Source of the DNA: Paracoccus cavernae | GTDB taxonomy: Bacteria; Pseudomonadota; Alphaproteobacteria; Rhodobacterales; Rhodobacteraceae | NCBI GenBank assembly: GCA_030410095.1 | Contig: JAUFRC010000001.1 | Span: 1,438,501-1,502,500, forward strand | Direction: 5' to 3' | Length of the DNA stretch: 64,000 bases | Shown here: positions 24,983 through 35,811 of the stretch, piece after piece | How positions within the stretch are numbered: the stretch's first letter is position 1 | How the letters are laid out: the number at the start of each line of letters is the position of its first letter | The notes under the pieces: model-generated | What the model saw: the letters and a program-made list of their open reading frames with translations, nothing else | The model's database searches: none | What the model was told of the DNA's origin: nothing | Translations under genes and position numbers: made by a program

Positions 24983-26226
24983 ATGAAGAAACAGCGCCTT
25001 GTCCGGCAACCCTCGATGGACGCACGGTGGAACCGCTTCACAACTGCCGAGGAAGATCAAAGGCTTATCAAGCTAAACGAGCGGATTGATCGCTCCGCAT
25101 CGATTTTGTCCCGAACCATCGCAGAGCGTCAGGCAATCATGAAGCGCGCCCAGAAGCGCGGCGACCGGGTGGTGAAGTACCACCGCGCGACCGGCGTTCG
25201 CTTGCCCGATCTGCCAGAGCTGCATCCAGATTTCATCGCAGCCTGGGCGATGGCGCAATCTCAGATTGGCTCCATACAAGCCAAAGCATCGCGTGGCGCG
25301 AGCGCGGGATCTGTCGCGGCTGTCATCAACAGTTTCCTGGCGTCTCAGGACTTTCTGTCCGGCAGCCCTGTCTATCGTGCGATTCTCAAGCGCAACGCAG
25401 ACCAAATCAAGGAGGCATATGCCGACGTCCAGTTTCGCCTGATCGAATCGCGGCACATCGAAGCGGATCTTGCGAAACTCCCGCCTAACCCTGCCAACGC
25501 GCGCCTGAAGACCTGGCGCAAGCTCAGCAAATTCGCGAAGCGCACCGGCAATGGAGACAAAGATGCAGCCGCCTTGATTGCGAAGCGCAAAGAAAACATT
25601 GTCGGCCACAAAAATGGTCGGCAGACGACATTGCCGCCTACCGCAGTCGGTGGCCTTTGAACACTGTTCAGCGCGCTTGCTTCGAGCTGGTTTACTGGAC
25701 CGCGGCCCGAACCATCGATGCGGTGAAGCTCTCGCCTTCGCATGTCGGCAAGGACGGCATTCTGACCTTCATCCAAAGCAAAACCAAAGGGCCCGCCTAC
25801 ATCCCGTGGAATGCCCCTCTGCCTGAATTCGCCGCCTCATGGCAGGCAGAGCGCGAAACGGTCCATCTGGCTGTAGAGAACCTCAAGGGCGGATTCACCT
25901 TTCTCGCGACCTCAAATGGGAAGGTGCGCAGCCACAAGGGCCTGTCAAACGTGATTGCAGATGCCGCGAAGGAGGCCGGGCTTCAGGATTGCACCGCCCA
26001 CGGGCTCAGGAAATCGCGCCTGACCGATATTGCCGAGGCAGGCGGAACCGCGCATGCGATCATGGCCTGGGGCGGCCACAAAACCCTGCAAGAGGTCGAG
26101 CAATATACCCGCGCGGCAGAGATGAAACGACTGATCAGCGGGGCTGGAACAGAACGGAACATTGTATCGAAAGCCGACCACGATACAAAAATCGCGAATA
26201 GTCTTTATTTTTCAATGGGAGATTAG
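24983..26226 (+). CDS. int: Tyrosine recombinase (phage integrase; frameshifted)
   Basis: About 414 residues. The N-terminal arm and core-binding part read 'MKKQRLVRQPSMDARWNRFT' to 'KRKENIVGHK'. The frame breaks in an AAAAA run near 25613; one more A continues as 'WSADDIAAYRSRWPLNTVQR'. The catalytic domain has 'WTAARTIDAVKL' (Arg I), 'HGLRKSRLTDIAEAG' (HxxR), 'WGGHKTLQEVEQYTR' (the second His and the Tyr nucleophile). It ends five bases before the attachment repeat in the tRNA-Arg gene, the standard position for the enzyme that made this insertion. It would cut and rejoin DNA at the repeat. No excisionase recognised. Confidence 0.85.
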
Positions 26227-26230
26227 GCAA

Positions 26231-26246
26231 ATGGCGCACCCAAGAG
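26231..26246. repeat. attR: 16-bp repeat within the tRNA-Arg 3' end
   Basis: Identical to 4880-4895. It includes the encoded CCA, so the tRNA gene stays intact after integration. Confidence 0.85.
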
Positions 26247-26308
26247 GATCTGAACCTCTGGCCTCTGCCTTCGGAGGGCAGCGCTCTATCCAGCTGAGCT
26301 ATGGGTGC
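26232..26308 (-). tRNA. tRNA-Arg (anticodon CCG)
   Basis: 77 bases including CCA. Acceptor GCACCCA/TGGGTGC, D-arm GCTC-AGCTGGATA-GAGC, anticodon stem CTGCC/GGCAG with loop CTCCGAA, so anticodon CCG. The T-stem is AGAGG/CCTCT with loop TTCAGAT. The canonical loop has A at the fifth position (TTCRANY); here it is G. It is the integration target of the island. Confidence 0.93.
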
Positions 26309-26354
26309 GGACTGCTTTGTGATTAGCGGGAAAAACCGCGGGCTGCAATGGGGG

Positions 26355-27565
26355 TCAGGCGAAAAGCTCGCGACAGAATTTCAAACCGTCGATCAGCGCA
26401 TCGACTTCGGCGGTCGTGTTGTAAAGACCAAAGCTCGCCCGCGCCGTTGCGGTTTTGCCGTAGAAGTCCAGAAGCGGCATCGCGCAATGGGTCCCTGCCC
26501 TGACCGCGATCCCGCGTTTGTCGAGGATGGTGGAGACGTCATGGGCATGCGCGCCCTCCATCGTGATCGAAAAGATCGCGCCCTTGTCCGGCGCGTCGCC
26601 CTGCACTTCGAGCCAGTTGAGGGCGCGGAGTTGCTCGCGGGCATAGTCGCGCAGCATATGCTCATGCGCCGCGATGTTCTCCATCCCCAGCGCTGTCAGA
26701 TAGTCGATCGCAACGCCGAGACCGATCTGGTTGACGATCCTGGGGTGCCGGCCTCGAACTTCAACGGCGCATCGGCGTAATCGATCGTGTCGCGGGTCAC
26801 GGTGCGGATCATGTCGCCGCCGCCGAGGAAGGGCCGCATCTCGGTCTGACGCTCGCGCGAGATCCAGATCGCCCCCGAGCCCGACGGGCCGTAAAGCTTG
26901 TGGCCGGTGATCGCATAGAAATCGACGCCGAGCGCCGCGACATCGACCGGCGTATGGACCGAGGCCTGACTGCCGTCGACCAGCACCGGCACATCGGTAC
27001 CCCGCGCCACGGCGCCGACATCGACAAGCGTGCCGGTCACGTTCGACATATGCGTCAGCGCGACCAGACGGGTACGCGGGCCGATCGCCTCGAGGACCTT
27101 CTCGGGAGGCAGGCTGCCGTCGGGCTCGGGCTCGACCCATTTGAGCACGACACCCTGACGCTCGCGCAGGAAATGCCAGGGCACGATATTCGCGTGATGT
27201 TCGAGCAGCGACAGAACGATCTCGTCACCGGCCTGCAGGCGCGGGGCGGCCCAGGCATAGCTGACCAGATTGAGTGCCTCGGTCGCGCCCGAAGCGAAAA
27301 TGATCTCGTCCTCGTGGTTGGCATTGAGAAAGCGCGCGATCTTGCCGCGCACCGCCTCGTAATGGTCGGTCGCGAGGTTCGAGAGGTAATGGAGACCGCG
27401 ATGGACGTTGGCATATTCCATCGAATAGGCCTGCGAGATCGCGTCGATGACGACCTTCGGTTTCTGCGCGCTGGCGCCGTTGTCGAGATAGACCAGCGGG
27501 CGGCCGTTCACTTCGCGCGACAGGATCGGGAAATCGGCGCGGATTTTGGCGATATCATAGGTCAT
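26355..27565 (-). CDS. sufS: Cysteine desulfurase SufS (frameshifted)
   Basis: PLP enzyme of about 403 residues that takes sulfur from cysteine for Fe-S assembly. 'VYLDNGASAQKPKVVIDAIS' is the class-V aminotransferase start, 'ITGHKLYGPSGSG' carries the PLP lysine, and 'AGTHCAMPLLDFYG' carries the reactive Cys loop. The frame changes near 26743, where one more C in a CCCC run joins 'FEAGTP' to 'RIVNQIGLGVAIDYL'. Start ATG 27565 overlaps the preceding Yip1-like stop. It is the last gene of the SUF operon before the tRNA. Group II type, normally paired with SufE/SufU; none is present here. Confidence 0.93.
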
Positions 27566-28158
27566 TGGGCGATAATCTCCGGCAAGAGGCCGAACGCGGC
27601 GGCAAGGAAGGTCAAGGCAAATCCGAGGACGAACATCGTCCCGATCAGCCCGAGGATCACCATGAACGGATTGGAAAAACCGTGGAGCGCCTTGGTCAGC
27701 ATCACTGTGAGGTAGAGAAAGAGCCCGAAGGCCACGATCGAGGTCAGCTGGCCCGACCCCGGAAGGACCAGCACCATCACCAGCTGGACCGCCTGCACGC
27801 CGACCAGCAGCGTCTCGATCCAGGCGGTGACCAGAAGCGCGTCGGCAAAGCTCCCGTAGCCGCCGAACATCCGCCCGACATTGGCCATCAGGAAGGCCGA
27901 GACCGTCAGGGCGACGAACTGGATGACCACCAGCGTCCCCGGTGCGGTCAGCAGCGAAAGCAGCGGACTCGCCGCCTCGGGCGGGAGCGGGATCAACATG
28001 TTCGCGATCCCGCCGACCAGCGTCGACAGGCAGACCGCCAGAGCCATCGCCATCCACCTTGCGCCCATCGGCAGGTTCAGCCCCTGTAGGGCGCGCAGGC
28101 CCTGTTCGGGCTCTTTGACGGTCAGGACGGCAAGGTTACCCAGCGAGAGATCGGTCAT
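27562..28158 (-). CDS. Yip1-family membrane protein (second)
   Basis: 198 residues, intact, with about five membrane segments, such as 'WMAMALAVCLSTLVGGIANM' and 'GSFADALLVTAWIETLLVGV'. The pattern and size match the bacterial Yip1/YIF1-related membrane proteins that sit in rhodobacterial SUF operons. Their role is not established. Both ends overlap neighbours (ATGA), so translation is coupled to the other SUF genes. Confidence 0.75.
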   Translation of the reverse strand: MTDLSLGNLAVLTVKEPEQGLRALQGLNLPMGARWMAMALAVCLSTLVGGIANMLIPLPPEAASPLLSLLTAPGTLVVIQFVALTVSAFLMANVGRMFGGYGSFADALLVTAWIETLLVGVQAVQLVMVLVLPGSGQLTSIVAFGLFLYLTVMLTKALHGFSNPFMVILGLIGTMFVLGFALTFLAAAFGLLPEIIAQ

Positions 28159-28642
28159 TTATGTCCTGCAACGGCGCGCAGACCCGCGCCCCAGATGAAG
28201 AGAAAACCCAGACCTGCGATGCTCTGGGTGATGGTCAGCGGCAGTCCCTGCCCCAGAAAGCCGCCGGTCATTCCGGCGAGAAGCATGGCCGGTGAAACGG
28301 CAAGCAATGCCCAGAACAGCGCGAGGCGCGAATCCTCGGGCGAGACGGGCCGCGGCGTCAGCTTGGACAGCGCCGCAACCAGAGCGGCCAGCGCGAAAGC
28401 GATGACCGGCATGATGAACATCACGGCGAGAACCGCCCCGCCGATCCGCGCGTCAAGCGGGATCGAAGGGTCGAGCTCAGCCGCGCGGGCATGGCCCGGA
28501 GCCTGCGCCACCAGAAAGATCAGCATGGCCACCATCAAAATGACGATGAGCACCCGATCCGGCGTGCCGCGCATCTCGCGCAGAACCGAACCGGGTTGCC
28601 ACCAACTGCGCACGATCCGGGGCAGAATGCCCTTTGGCTCAT
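28155..28642 (-). CDS. Yip1-family membrane protein (first; frameshifted)
   Basis: About 162 residues, four to five membrane segments ('RVLIVILMVAMLIFLVAQAP', 'FLGQGLPLTITQSIAGLGFL'). The ATG at 28642 overlaps the sufD stop (ATGA). One C added to a CC run near 28635 joins 'MS' to 'PKGILPRIVRSWWQPGSVLR'. Without that repair translation would need an internal GTG at 28613. It is a shorter relative of the next gene. Confidence 0.65.
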
Positions 28643-29983
28643 CCCAGCTCGGCCTGAGCCCGTGCGGTCAGCCATTGCTCGAGCCTTTCTCCGACGCGCA
28701 GACGCAGTTCGAGATCCTCGACCTCTTCCAACGCATCGGCGAGGAAAGAGAGCACCAGCAGAACCTCGGCGCGGGCACGCGGCACGCCGCGCGAGCGCAG
28801 ATAGAAGAGCGCGGTTTCGTCCAGCGCGCCCGTGGTCGAACCATGGCTGCACTTCACGTCGTCGGCGTAGATTTCCAGCTCGGGCTTGGCGAGGAACTGG
28901 CTGTTCTCGTCGAGCAAAAGCGCCTGGCTGATCTGGTAGCCGTCGGTTTTCTGCGCACCCTGTTTCACAAGGATCTTGCCTTGGAAGATCCCCGACGCGC
29001 CGTTTTTGAGCACCTTTATAGACCTGACGGCTTTCGCACCGCTCGGCCGCATGGGTGATGAAGACGGTGTTGTCGTGGTGGAACGGACCGTCCTTGCCGT
29101 CGCCAAGCGCGGCTGCAGCGACATGGGCCACCGCGTCGTCACCGACGATATCGACAATGCTCTCGTTGCGCATCATGCGGCCGCTGACCGAAAGCTCGAA
29201 GGATTTGAGCAGGCCCTTGGCGGCGACGCGTGCAAAAAGATGCCCGTTTCCGACCTTGGGATAAGAGGCGCGCTTGGCCATGATGTGGTGGAAGCGCGCG
29301 CCCTCGCCGATATCGGCCTCGAGCAGGGTATTGGCGCGGGCGCCGACCATGCCGGTTTCAAGCAGCGTGATCTCGGAACCCGGCTCGAGCTTGACGAGGT
29401 TGTGCATGATCACATCGGCGGCGGCAGCGCTGCGGCGATAAATGATATGGACCGGACGCTGGACGACACCCGTGACGCGGATCAGGACCCCATCGGTTGC
29501 GGCCAGCGTGTTCAGCGCCGCGAAGGGACGCAGAACCGGCTTTTGGCCCGCAGCCTCGAGCGTGCCATAAACCGGCTTGGCCCAGTGGTCGGCCTGCGCA
29601 TCGGCTGCGGCCAGCGTATCAAGCGTAAAGCCCTCGCCCGTGATCGCATCAGACGCCGAAGCATCGAAACGACCATCGACGAAGACCAGCTTCAGCCGGT
29701 CGATATCGTCGAAAAGCGGCGAGTCGCCGGCGTCGGCCGGAATCTCGATCGCTTCGGCCTTGGCCGCGTTGAAAGCGGCCGGCGGGGTGTAGCGCCAGTA
29801 TTCGTCGCGCGGGCCGGGCAGCCCCATCGCCTGAAGACGCGCCAAAGCATCGGCACGGGCCGCCGCGGTGAAGCCGCCCTTGGGCAGATCCAGCGCAGCC
29901 AGTCGCAGCGACAAAGCATCGCCGCCCTTGCCTGCGGCTGCCCCTTGGGCGGCCTCGGCAGTCAGGGTTGCGAGATCGGTCAT
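28639..29983 (-). CDS. sufD: Fe-S cluster assembly protein SufD (frameshifted)
   Basis: About 448 residues, part of the SufBC2D scaffold. It reads 'DEYWRYTPPAAFN' early, 'HHDNTVFITHAAERCESRQV' in the beta-helix core, and 'QISQALLLDENSQFLAKPEL', then 'DDVKCSHGSTTGALD' with the Cys-x-His region of the family. The frame changes near 29018: removing one A from the AAA run joins 'RQVYK' to 'VLKNGASGIFQGKILVKQ'. Overlaps sufC by ATGA at its start and the Yip1 gene at its end. Confidence 0.9.
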
Positions 29984-30738
29984 TCCGCGACCTCCGCGAG
30001 CAGTTCGGCATAGCCGTTCTTTTCGACTTCAAGCGCCAGCGCCGGCCCGCCGGTTTTGATGATGCGGCCGTTATACATGATATGGACGACATCGGGTTTG
30101 ATGTGGTCGAGCAGGCGCTGATAGTGGGTGATCACAAGGAAGCTGCGGTCGGGCGAGCGCAAAGCGTTCACGCCTTCCGAGACCAGACGCATCGCATCGA
30201 CGTCCAGACCCGAGTCGGTCTCGTCGAGGATGCACATGCGGGGCTCGAGCATTGCCATCTGCAGGATTTCGTTGCGCTTTTTCTCGCCGCCCGAGAAGCC
30301 GACGTTGACCGGACGCTTGAGCATTTCCGCATCGATATTGAGCGATTTCGCTTTTTCGCGCACGACCTTGAGGAAGTCGCCCGAGGAGAGTTCCTCTTCG
30401 CCGCGTGCCTTGCGCTGCGCGTTCAGCGCGGTGCGCAGGAAGGTCAGGTTACCGACGCCCGGGATCTCGACCGGATATTGGAAGGCGAGGAAAAGGCCCG
30501 CGGCCGCGCGCTCTTCGGGGTCCATCGCCAGCAGGTCTTCGCCATCGAGCGAGGCACTACCATCGGTCACCTCGTAGCCGTCACGGCCAGAAAGCACATA
30601 GGACAGCGTCGATTTACCCGAACCGTTCGGGCCCATGATCGCATGCACTTCACCTGCGGGAACGCTGAGGCTGACCCCTTTCAGGATCTGTTTGCTGCCA
30701 TCTTCGAGTTCGGCGTACAGGTTTTTGATTTCCAGCAT
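29980..30738 (-). CDS. sufC: Fe-S assembly ATPase SufC
   Basis: 252 residues, intact. ABC-type ATPase of the SufBCD complex. Walker A 'GPNGSGKST', Q-loop 'LAFQYPVEIPG', signature 'SGGEKKRNEI', Walker B 'CILDETDSGLD', and H-loop 'VITHYQRLL' are all present. ATP hydrolysis drives the SufB-SufD conformational change for cluster assembly. Starts 125 bases after fkbM with GAGGAAATT upstream, so a separate ribosome site. Stop overlaps the sufD start. Confidence 0.97.
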   Translation of the reverse strand: MLEIKNLYAELEDGSKQILKGVSLSVPAGEVHAIMGPNGSGKSTLSYVLSGRDGYEVTDGSASLDGEDLLAMDPEERAAAGLFLAFQYPVEIPGVGNLTFLRTALNAQRKARGEEELSSGDFLKVVREKAKSLNIDAEMLKRPVNVGFSGGEKKRNEILQMAMLEPRMCILDETDSGLDVDAMRLVSEGVNALRSPDRSFLVITHYQRLLDHIKPDVVHIMYNGRIIKTGGPALALEVEKNGYAELLAEVAE

Positions 30739-30863
30739 AATTTCCTCTTACATCTGGGATGGCGGCAGCCCCCTAGCTGCGACGACCATCAAATTCGTTT
30801 GGATCCGCAAGGATCATTGGCGAGCGGCATTTCCGAAGCCGCGTCCGGTTTTGGGGTGACGCT
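30739..30863. other. Intergenic between fkbM-like gene and sufC
   Basis: Carries the sufC ribosome site. No terminator is evident, so SUF transcription may run through. Confidence 0.35.
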
Positions 30864-31681
30864 TCAGCGGCTCGCCCCTGCTTTCTCTTTGGCACGAACA
30901 AGAAAGTTCTCGTTCACGGCGTAATGCCGGATACGGGCCTCGATCGTGTAGTCGTTTGCCTCCACCCAAGCCAGAAAGGCGTCGGCGTGACGGTTGTCGA
31001 TTTCGATGAACATCGTGGACGACGCGCTGCAACGGTCTGGGCGAGCCCCGCGAGGACCTCCATTTCCAGACCTTCGACGTCGATCTTCATGAAATCGACC
31101 TGCTTGTTCAACAACGCATCGTCGCCCCGAATAACGGATACCCCGTCCGGATCCTTTCCCGCATTGCGCACGATACGGCCGCCGCCGAGGTTGTTGGGGT
31201 TCCAGCGCATGGCCAGATTCTCGTCCATCTGGTCGGACAGACCATAGGTGAAGAAGCTGAAATCCAGCTTATCCATCAAACGGTTGAGGATCATATTGGA
31301 GATATAGATCTCTTGGGCCACCGGGTTGGGCTCGAAGGGAATGATCGAGCTCGCACCGAGGATCCGGCCCGCGAAAACACTATGGTTGCCGACATTGGCC
31401 CCGATATCGGCGAAAACGCCGCCTGCGGGGAAATGCTGCCGGATGACATCGAGGTCCTCGCGCTCGTAGAACGCCGATTTGGAATGGGCGCGCTGGACGA
31501 CGTCGAGAGGGTTCACCACGTTGAACATGATCTCGACATCGTCGTGCCGGAAGACGGCGACATGCCCTTGAGGCAAATTGATCCGGCCACGGTCGAAATA
31601 GGTCCGAAGCGCACGGGACGCGTCGAACTTCTGTTCGGCCACATCCGTTTTCTCGACCGTTTTGGTATCCTCAAGCGTCAT
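30864..31681 (-). CDS. FkbM-family methyltransferase within the SUF operon (frameshifted)
   Basis: About 273 residues. 'VFADIGANVGNHSVFAGRIL' is the SAM-binding motif of FkbM proteins. 'IIPFEPNP' and 'VDFMKIDVEGLEMEVLAGL' are the family's second and third landmarks. A one-base change near 31035 (an extra C in CC) joins 'AARRP' to 'MFIEIDNRHADAFLAW' and the true end 'NFLVRAKEKAGASR'. It lies between sufB (25 bases downstream of its stop) and sufC. FkbM enzymes O-methylate sugars or polyketides. No role in Fe-S assembly is known, so this may be an inserted gene. Confidence 0.8.
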
Positions 31682-31705
31682 GCCTTGCCCTCCCTGTTGC
31701 CGTCG

Positions 31706-33236
<1,531 letters not shown>

Positions 33237-33240
<4 letters not shown>

Positions 33241-34301
33241 CCTTTCCTGCGGTTTCCGCCCTCTGTTCCGTTCACGCCAGCGTTGCCACGAGGCAAGCCA
33301 CGCGTCGGCAAAACGCATGACATCCCGTTCAGCCGTGCTCGGGCCGAACGAGATGCGGATCGCGTCGCCCGCTTGTTCGGGGTGGATCCCCATGGCCTGC
33401 AGCACACCGCTGGCCCGGACCTTTCCCGAGGAGCAGGCCGAACCTGCCGATATGGCAAATCCGGCGAGATCCATCTGCATCACCTGCGTCTCGCCACGCC
33501 ACCCTGGGGTGAGCATCGACAAGGTATTCGGCAAGCGGCGGGATCTGCGCCCCAAGAATGTAACACCTTCCGCCCCGTTTTCCAGAGCGCCCAGCAACGA
33601 ATCACGGGTTTGGGCCACTTTGTCCCACAAACCTTGATCCAGATCATTTTGCGCGGCCTTGGCGGCTGCCGCGAATCCCATGATCCCGATCAAATTCTCG
33701 GTTCCGGCGCGCCGTCCCTGCTCTTGTCCGCCGCCCTTGATGCGCGCCTCCAGATCGGTGCCGCGCTTCACGACCAGCGCCCCCACCCCCTTGGGCCCGC
33801 CAAGCTTGTGGGCCGAGACGAAACCGGCGGTGATCCCCAGCCAGTTGAATGCCATCGGCACTTTGCCGAAAGCCTGCGTCAGATCGCTGACGGCCAGACC
33901 TTCGGGCAGTTTCTGCAAAACGCCGGTCTCGGAATTGGCAAGCTGGAGGCTCGACCGCGCCGGATCCGCGACCGTGACGATGCCGCCCGCATCGGTGCCC
34001 AGATCGGCGCGGCACCAGGCCTTGACCGCGTCATGTTCGACACCGGAACAGTGAAAATCGCGCCCTCCAGCGCAAGCGCAGCCGCCTCGGTCGAGCCCGA
34101 TGTGAAGATCACATCCGCCCCTTCCGCCCCCAAGGCCCGCGCCACGTCTTCGCGCGCACGCTCCAGCGCCATTTTCGCCGCCCGCCCCTCGGCATGGACC
34201 GACGAGGGGTTTCCGACGATTTCGGCTGCGGCAATCATGGCGTCGCGCGCCTCGATGCGCAGCGGTGTCGTCGCGTTCCAGTCGAGATAGATCCGGCTCA
34301 C
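33237..34301 (-). CDS. Cysteine desulfurase family protein (IscS/NifS-like; frameshifted)
   Basis: About 355 residues, group I type. '[20 protein letters not shown]' and '[15 protein letters not shown]' open the fold; '[17 protein letters not shown]' holds the PLP lysine; '[20 protein letters not shown]' holds the reactive Cys. The frame changes near 34050 (joining 'EGAIF' to '[20 protein letters not shown]'), and near the 3' end. There the likely stop is the TGA that overlaps the sufB ATG. GTG start 34301 overlaps the coaBC stop (GTGA). In Rhodobacter SUF operons such a gene precedes sufB; the usual iscR regulator is missing. Confidence 0.85.
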
Positions 34302-35661
34302 AGCCCCGCCTCCGGCAATTGGCGCGCCTGCCGGTCTTCCTTGAGCGCCTCTTCCGAGCAAATTTCTTCGGCGATGCGGTCGGCCAGCTTGTCGGCCACG
34401 GCGCTTTTGGCCATGCGCGGCCAGTGCTCCGGCCCCTGTTCGGTGATCAGGATCACGGCATTCTCGCTGCCGCCCATGATGCCGGTCGAGGGTGGACGTC
34501 ATTGGCAACGATCCAGTCGCAGCCCTTGCGCAGCCGTTTCGCGGTCGCATGGGCGAGAACATCGTCGGTCTCGGCGGCAAAGCCCACGACAAGCTGGGGC
34601 CTGCCCTCTTCGAGATGGCTGATCCAGGCGAGAATATCGGGGTTCTCGGCAAATTCGAGCGCGGGAATATGGCCGCTGCCGTCCTTTTTGATCTTGCTGT
34701 CGCTTGCATTGGCAACCCGCCAATCGGCAACCGCCGCCGCCATGACCGCGACATCCGCAGGCAAGGCCCGCTCGACCGCCGCGCGCATCTCGGCCGCGGT
34801 CTCGACCGGCACGACCTCGACGCCCTCGGGCGCGGGAATGCTTGCGGGACCGGTCACGAAGGTTACGCGCGCGCCCAAATGGCGCAAAGCCGAAGCAATC
34901 GCCGTGCCCTGCGCACCGGAAGAGCGGTTCGCGATATAGCGCACCGGATCGATCGGCTCATGCGTCGGCCCCGAGGTCACGATGACATGTTTGCCCGCCA
35001 GAACGCGGCGCGAGGGCAGCTTGACCACGGCCTCGGGCGGCAGACGCAGCGGACGCTCCTCTTCGGGCTCCTCGTCGTTGCGCAAAAGCAAAGGCGCAAG
35101 CCCCGTCGCAGGTGCGGCAACGGGCCGGCCCAATTGCGCGCGGATCGCCTCGAGAATGGTCGCAGGCTCGGACATGCGCCCGTCGCCATATTCGCCGCAT
35201 GCCATGACACCTTCGCCCGGCCCCACGAAAAGGATGCCGTCCTGCTGCAACTGGCGGCGGTTGCGGCGCGTCGCGGGATGTTCCCACATGCGCACATTCA
35301 TCGCGGGCGCGATCAGGACCGGCTTGTCGGTCGCAAGCAAGAGCGTCGTGGCCAGATCATCGGCCAACCTCGCGGCCATCCGCGCCATCAGATTGGCGGT
35401 CGCGGGCACCACAACCACCAGATCGGCCGAGCGCGAAAGCTGGATATGTCCCATCTCGGATCTGCGGGTCAGGTCGAAAAGCTCTTGATGACAGGGGCCT
35501 CGGCCAAGGCCGACAGGGTCAGAGGCGTCACGAACTGCGCCCCGCCTTGGTCAACACCGGCGTCACCGCCATGCCGTCCTGTCGCAAAAGCCGGATCAGC
35601 TCGGGCACTTTGAAGGCCGCGATACCACCTCCAACGACCAGCAGAATACGATTGCCCTGCA
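34298..35661 (-). CDS. coaBC: Phosphopantothenoylcysteine decarboxylase/synthetase CoaBC (frameshifted three times)
   Basis: Bifunctional coenzyme A enzyme of about 455 residues. The CoaC part has '[20 protein letters not shown]', '[12 protein letters not shown]' and '[16 protein letters not shown]' (active-site PxMNxxMW). The CoaB part has '[20 protein letters not shown]', 'VADWRVA' and '[20 protein letters not shown]'. Frame changes at about 35548 (missing G), 35482, and 34493 (missing C: 'NDVHP' to '[20 protein letters not shown]'). Such essential genes are not expected to be broken, so these are probably sequence errors. Overlaps csd by GTGA, so coenzyme A and Fe-S genes may be co-transcribed. 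Confidence 0.9.
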
Positions 35662-35811
35662 TCGCGGACCCCTCTTTTGTCACTGCATGACAGGACATAG
35701 GCCGAAGCGGGCTCCGCGACAAGCAAGCTGAGCAAAACCCTTGGGCGAAAAAGCGTGTTAACCCTTTCTTAAAATCCGCCGGATAACGCTGTTGCGAAAG
35801 CGGAGAAGCCC

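Larger units (their letters stand above)
4880..26246. mobile_element. Integrated genomic island / decayed prophage in tRNA-Arg(CCG)
   Basis: The element is bounded by an exact 16-bp direct repeat, ATGGCGCACCCAAGAG, at 4880-4895 and 26231-26246. The right copy is the 3' end of an intact tRNA-Arg(CCG) gene on the minus strand. A tyrosine integrase gene ends 5 bases before it. This is the classic tRNA-integration layout. From left to right the interior holds phage-like small genes, a Hint-domain protein, a duplicated module around a cold-shock gene, zinc-ribbon remnants, a stress/envelope cargo, and a reduced prophage with capsid, tail, lysis and regulatory genes. No complete structural gene set is present, so self-packaging is unlikely. 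The boundaries are seen directly. Whether one element or nested events built it is inference. Confidence 0.85.
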
